64,000 nucleotides of DNA. Source: an uncultured Desulfovibrionaceae bacterium (GTDB lineage: Bacteria; Desulfobacterota; Desulfovibrionia; Desulfovibrionales; Desulfovibrionaceae). A model generated the notes under the pieces. The model saw nothing but the letters and a program-made list of their open reading frames with translations. It made no database searches and had not been told where the DNA came from. The stretch covers positions 1-64,000 of the forward strand of contig CASGAP010000005.1 in the NCBI GenBank assembly GCA_949299515.1, read 5' to 3'. A program made the position numbers and the translations under genes. Positions within the stretch are counted from its first letter, which is position 1; each line of letters opens with the position of its first letter. Shown one piece after another: positions 60,470-64,000 of this stretch.

Positions 60470-62452
60470 ATGCAGTTAACATTTTTCAAAAAAATGAGCT
60501 TGTTGATTTTGGCTCCTATTATCGTTGTAATGATAGCAATGTCTGTTTTTACCTATATTCAGGCTAAAAATGCACTGCACGGGACGCTGCAGGAACAGTT
60601 GTCCGCATTGGTGACAACGCAGGGAGAAAGTTTCAGCGCGCTGGCTCTTGCATACAGAAACAGCGTTAAAGAGCTGGCTGAAGATAATGTTGTGGAAGAA
60701 GTGACCAATGCTTTTGCTACCGACAATACGGACTGGATTTCCTTGTATAAAGCCGATGTCGATGATAGAATAGCCCGCGTGGCGGAGGCTTTTGAAAGCA
60801 TTTATGCCGCCGGCATAGTGGACGGCAGCGGCAAAATCATCATGGCTTCCAAGGAAGAGCTTATCGGCCGTGATTTTATGGGGTACAAAGCGGTAAGCTC
60901 CGCTCTTGCGGGCAGCTGTTCACCCTCTGTGCTGAAACTCGGCGAACATTCCATGGGCCTTATTCTTGCTCATGCCATTCATAATTTTGAAGAAAAAACC
61001 GTGGGCGGCGCATTTCTTATTTTGGATTTAAACGTGCTTGCCACGCGTACCATTGACTATGTTTCGTTCGCAAAATCGGGCGCTGCCGGCGTGCATGATG
61101 CCGAGGGCGTGCAGATTATGCATAAAAATCGCGAGTATGTAGGGTTGGAAGAAGCAGACTCCGCGCAGTTTAAAGGTATGGAAGGCAAGCGTTCCGGCGT
61201 GGTGTATTATGATTTTGAAGGTGACAGGAAAATCTGCTATTTTTACTTTATTCCGTGGCTGAACTGGTATCTTTCCCTGCCTGTTTTGGAAAGCGATTTG
61301 TACGCAAGCGTTACCGATCTTTTGTACGGAACAATAATTATTGCATTTATTGTTATCAACTTCTTCGGTATTCTTATTCTTTTGTTCGCGCGGTCCACTT
61401 CCAAAGCTCTCGGCGGCATTGAAACCATTTCCGAAGAAGTGAGCGGCGGCAAACATAATATGACCGAACAGGAATTTGCCCTGCTTGACAGCATTGCCCG
61501 CCGTTCCGACGAAATCGGCGGCTTGGCAAAAAGTTTCAAAACAATGATACAGGAACTTGTGGAAACCATCAAGGCCGCAAAAGAAGCCCACAGAAACGGA
61601 ATGCACGAGGCGGCGTATCAGCTTGAAGGCGTGGTAAATTCCACTTCGGCGGCAACTCAGGAGCTTTCCGCGCAAATCCAGGAAAGCAGCAACGGCGCTC
61701 AGCTGCAGGCGGACAGAATTGCCGCGGCCGTAACCGCAGTGGAAGAAATGAACGCAACCATTATGGAAGTTTCCCAAAATACGCTGCAAACGGCGCAGAT
61801 AGCCAATGATACCAGAGTAAAGGCAGAAGAGAGCGAAGTTGTGGTTACGGACTTTATGGGTGCTATCAGCAAGGTGGACAAGAGTACGGCCGTGCTGAAA
61901 AACGATATGGGCAAACTTTCCGAACACGTACAGAACATCAATCAGATAATGGGCGTTATTTCCGACCTTGCGGATCAAACGAATCTGCTGGCGCTTAACG
62001 CTGCCATTGAAGCCGCCAGGGCTGGCGAAGCAGGCAAAGGCTTTGCCGTTGTTGCGGACGAAGTGCGCAAGCTTGCCGAAAAGACCATGGCTTCCACGGT
62101 GCGGGTAAACGATGCGGTTATTTCCATTCAGGGAAGCGCCCGGTCAAGCCTGCATCAGGTGGCGGATACCGTGGAGCAGGTAAACAATGCCATTGCTCTT
62201 GCGGAAAAATGTCAGCAGGCGCTTAACGAAATTATGCATATGGCAAGCGAAAGCGCAGAACGTATAGGTTCCATTGCCGTAGCCAGCGAACAGCAGTCCG
62301 CAACAAGCGAAGAAATCACCAAAACCATAAGTGAAATCAATGAAATCGTTTCCCGGACTTCCGTAACCATGAACGAGGCAAATACGGCAATTATGGAAGT
62401 GGCAAGGCAGTCCGAACAGCTTTCGGCCATGGTAACGAGAATGAAATCATAA
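60470..62452 (+). CDS. Methyl-accepting chemotaxis protein 2
   Basis: This is a paralogue of the preceding receptor with the same order: membrane helix (about 9-31), double-Cache sensor ([37 protein letters not shown]), second helix near residues 280-305, and a signalling domain almost identical to MCP1 over its C-terminal half. The sensor parts are more diverged, so the two probably recognise different ligands. The gap to MCP1 is 30 bases with GGAGAG before the ATG; it is likely co-transcribed with it. Confidence 0.95.
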   Translation: MQLTFFKKMSLLILAPIIVVMIAMSVFTYIQAKNALHGTLQEQLSALVTTQGESFSALALAYRNSVKELAEDNVVEEVTNAFATDNTDWISLYKADVDDRIARVAEAFESIYAAGIVDGSGKIIMASKEELIGRDFMGYKAVSSALAGSCSPSVLKLGEHSMGLILAHAIHNFEEKTVGGAFLILDLNVLATRTIDYVSFAKSGAAGVHDAEGVQIMHKNREYVGLEEADSAQFKGMEGKRSGVVYYDFEGDRKICYFYFIPWLNWYLSLPVLESDLYASVTDLLYGTIIIAFIVINFFGILILLFARSTSKALGGIETISEEVSGGKHNMTEQEFALLDSIARRSDEIGGLAKSFKTMIQELVETIKAAKEAHRNGMHEAAYQLEGVVNSTSAATQELSAQIQESSNGAQLQADRIAAAVTAVEEMNATIMEVSQNTLQTAQIANDTRVKAEESEVVVTDFMGAISKVDKSTAVLKNDMGKLSEHVQNINQIMGVISDLADQTNLLALNAAIEAARAGEAGKGFAVVADEVRKLAEKTMASTVRVNDAVISIQGSARSSLHQVADTVEQVNNAIALAEKCQQALNEIMHMASESAERIGSIAVASEQQSATSEEITKTISEINEIVSRTSVTMNEANTAIMEVARQSEQLSAMVTRMKS

Positions 62453-62458
62453 AACGGC

Positions 62459-62485
62459 TAATGATTTTTAAATATAAGCCGATAT
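62459..62485 (+). promoter_or_regulatory. Sigma-28 (FliA)-type promoter of the yjfB-MCP3 pair
   Basis: TAAT(GATT), 15 bases from TAAT to the -10, then GCCGATAT fits the FliA pattern. It begins just after the MCP2 stop codon and lies about 30 bases before the small gene at 62516. Confidence 0.6.
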
Positions 62486-62515
62486 GGGGGTATATAGAAA
62501 AAATGGGAGGCGATT

Positions 62516-62695
62516 ATGGAAATTGACGGCAATTCTTTAAATACGGTTCAGGGCCAGTTTGCTTTGGGCATGGCTCAAAAAAGTATGGATGTTACGGCGG
62601 ATCTTGCCAACAAGCTGATGCAGGGTTCTTTGGAATCCACAGAGAATCTTCGTGCAGAGGACGGTATCGGCACAAAAGTTAATTTAACCGTGTAA
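62516..62695 (+). CDS. YjfB-like putative motility protein
   Basis: This is a 59-residue protein starting MEIDGNSLNTVQGQFALGMA with a short helix-forming core (AQKSMDVTADLANKLMQGS). The size, the N-terminal M-[DE]-I motif and the A-x-x-K-S-M-D helix resemble the YjfB putative motility family. GGGAGG precedes the ATG, and a FliA-type promoter and a chemoreceptor flank it, which supports a motility role. The family assignment is moderate. Confidence 0.65.
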   Translation: MEIDGNSLNTVQGQFALGMAQKSMDVTADLANKLMQGSLESTENLRAEDGIGTKVNLTV

Positions 62696-62716
62696 TGTGC
62701 TGTAAGTGAGAAAGAT

Positions 62717-64000
62717 ATGAAATTTTCATTTTCCAAAAAAATGGCGGCATTTATTTTACTGCCCGTAGTCGTTGTTCTTGTTGTAATGACATTTTTTTCT
62801 TACACAAAAGCAAGAGGCACGCTTTCGGAAACCATTGACAGTCAGCTTACCAACATGGTTAAAATCCAGGGCGAGGCCATTTACTCAAATATGCTTATTT
62901 ACCGTGCGCTGACGGAGGAAACTTCTCAGGATTACGGTGTTGTTAATTTTTTAATGGCTTATGCTGCCGGTGATGAAGAGCGCAAACAGCAGTATCTGCC
63001 CATTGTCAATGCGCGCATGGACCGCTTGGTGGAAAATTTCAGCGGCATTGACGAAGTGGTTGTGCTGAATATGCAGGGCGTTGCTTTGGCGGATTCTACC
63101 GACAGCAATATCGGTAAGGATTTCAGCAAAACAGATTTCGTTAAAGGTGCCATGAACGGCGAAGAAGGGCACAGAATTATTCCGGCAGGCAGCAAGCGGG
63201 TAAACTTTGCCATTTGTTATCCTGTGCGCGACCCGAACGGCTCTAAAGTTATCGGGTATATTTTTACCAGTATTAATCTTGATCATATTACCAAGAGAAC
63301 CCTTGACAACGTTAATTTTTCTGCCACGGGAACGGCTGTTGTTTTCAATGATCAGGGCTATATCGTCATGCATAAAAACCGTGACATTGTCGGCGAAAAC
63401 AGAAGCGATACCAAGGAATATCAGGAAGTCAGCCGCGTGAAAACCGGTTTTATCGAGTATGAATATCAGGGCAGGCTGCGCGTTGCGTACGTGTATGAAC
63501 TTAAATGGCTGAACTGGTATCTGTCATTCCCGGTATGGGAAGACGATATTTTTGCGGGCGTGTATGAATTATACAGCAACAGCCTGGTAATCTGCGCCGT
63601 ATCATTGTTCGTTCTTTTGCTTATCATTATTGTTTTTGCAAAAAGCATTGCTGCGGCTCTCGGCAAAATCGACAAAGTTTCCGCCAAAGTTGCCGGCGGC
63701 GATATGAACTTGTCCGAGCAGGAAAACGACGATTTGCAGAAACTTTCGGGCCGTACCGATGAAATAGGCAGTCTTGCCGACAGTTTCAGCAAAATGATAG
63801 TTGCGCTGCTGCAGACCATACAGGAAGCGAAAAACGCCTATAAAGTCGGCATGAACGAAGCAGCGGAAAAGCTGCAGGATGTTGTGGAAGCCACAAGCGC
63901 CGCAACGCACGAACTGTCCGCGCAGATACAGGAAAGCAGCAACGGTGCGGATATGCAGGCTCAGCGTATATCCGAAACGGTTACCGCGGTTGAAGAAATG
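62717..64000 (+). CDS. Methyl-accepting chemotaxis protein 3 (cut by the window end)
   Basis: The third receptor starts at 62717 (MKFSFSKKMAAFILLP) and runs off the window after 428 codons. It shows the first membrane helix, a double-Cache sensor (LNMQGVALADSTDSNIGKDF, GTAVVFNDQGYIVMHKN), the second helix near residues 290-315 and the start of the signalling domain ([22 protein letters not shown]). The sensor is clearly different from MCP1 and MCP2. It follows the YjfB-like gene by 21 bases. Confidence 0.95.
   Translation, partial: MKFSFSKKMAAFILLPVVVVLVVMTFFSYTKARGTLSETIDSQLTNMVKIQGEAIYSNMLIYRALTEETSQDYGVVNFLMAYAAGDEERKQQYLPIVNARMDRLVENFSGIDEVVVLNMQGVALADSTDSNIGKDFSKTDFVKGAMNGEEGHRIIPAGSKRVNFAICYPVRDPNGSKVIGYIFTSINLDHITKRTLDNVNFSATGTAVVFNDQGYIVMHKNRDIVGENRSDTKEYQEVSRVKTGFIEYEYQGRLRVAYVYELKWLNWYLSFPVWEDDIFAGVYELYSNSLVICAVSLFVLLLIIIVFAKSIAAALGKIDKVSAKVAGGDMNLSEQENDDLQKLSGRTDEIGSLADSFSKMIVALLQTIQEAKNAYKVGMNEAAEKLQDVVEATSAATHELSAQIQESSNGADMQAQRISETVTAVEEM

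Overview
The window looks like a chromosome segment of a Gram-negative, flagellated, anaerobic member of the Desulfovibrionaceae or a close relative. This placement rests on gene content only. The evidence for a diderm cell is LolA, BamD, GlmU and several lipoproteins. The evidence for the lineage is a cytochrome c maturation cluster of the 'System I*' type (CcmE with Cys-x3-Tyr and no CcmG/CcmH alongside), a DksA/TraR C4 zinc-finger protein, a YedF selenium/sulfur protein, and a Csd4/Pgp1-type peptidase of the kind that shapes curved cells. Base composition is moderate by eye. No rRNA, tRNA, CRISPR array, prophage or transposase was seen. Almost everything is core housekeeping, so the surprises are in gene structure, regulation and intergenic DNA.

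Layout. At 1-0.5 kb there is a gene-free stretch with nested inverted repeats and a dispersed repeat. At 0.5-7.1 kb a minus-strand block encodes Tgt, a thioesterase and MnmE, then YajC-SecD-SecF. At 7.2-8.1 kb an unknown protein with a candidate RpoN promoter lies divergent to a universal stress protein. At 8.6-18.3 kb a plus-strand run holds a HisC-Cmk fusion, SfsA, the M99 carboxypeptidase, RecR, an LTA-synthase-like transferase, an enlarged Der and YedF. At 18.3-20.2 kb a frameshifted TSUP permease and an orphan 143-aa gene are associated with two more copies of the dispersed repeat. At 20.2-35.7 kb a long minus-strand block holds LolA, Eno, CoaX, a CBS protein, CoaBC, TrkH, CcmEFABCD, QueA and a DUF554 protein. 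At 35.9-45.3 kb are a PilZ protein, an endonuclease Q-like PHP protein, a TrmN6-like methyltransferase, a HAD hydrolase, DksA, an NFACT/RqcH protein, CheW and RNase J. At 45.4-53.2 kb the plus strand carries PgsA, FtsB, two poorly known proteins, FBPase, TsaD, TrxA-TrxB and BamD. At 53.3-57.5 kb the minus strand carries GlmU, a DUF2065 protein, an iron alcohol dehydrogenase and an orphan trpB behind a complete tryptophan attenuator. From 57.5 kb to the end are TatD and three related chemoreceptors with a small YjfB-like protein.

Functional themes. tRNA modification recurs (Tgt, QueA, MnmE, TsaD and possibly TrmN6), as does coenzyme A synthesis (CoaX, CoaBC), protein export and the outer membrane (SecDF-YajC, LolA, BamD), cytochrome c assembly, and motility (CheW, MCPs, PilZ, YjfB-like). 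Sites resembling sigma-28 promoters precede cheW, the first MCP and the yjfB-MCP3 pair. The most interesting regulatory element is the trpB leader at 57345-57503: a consensus promoter, a 17-codon peptide with three successive Trp codons, and an intrinsic terminator. The most interesting unexplained DNA is the structured repeat family at 19-311, 19178-19232 and 20000-20150.
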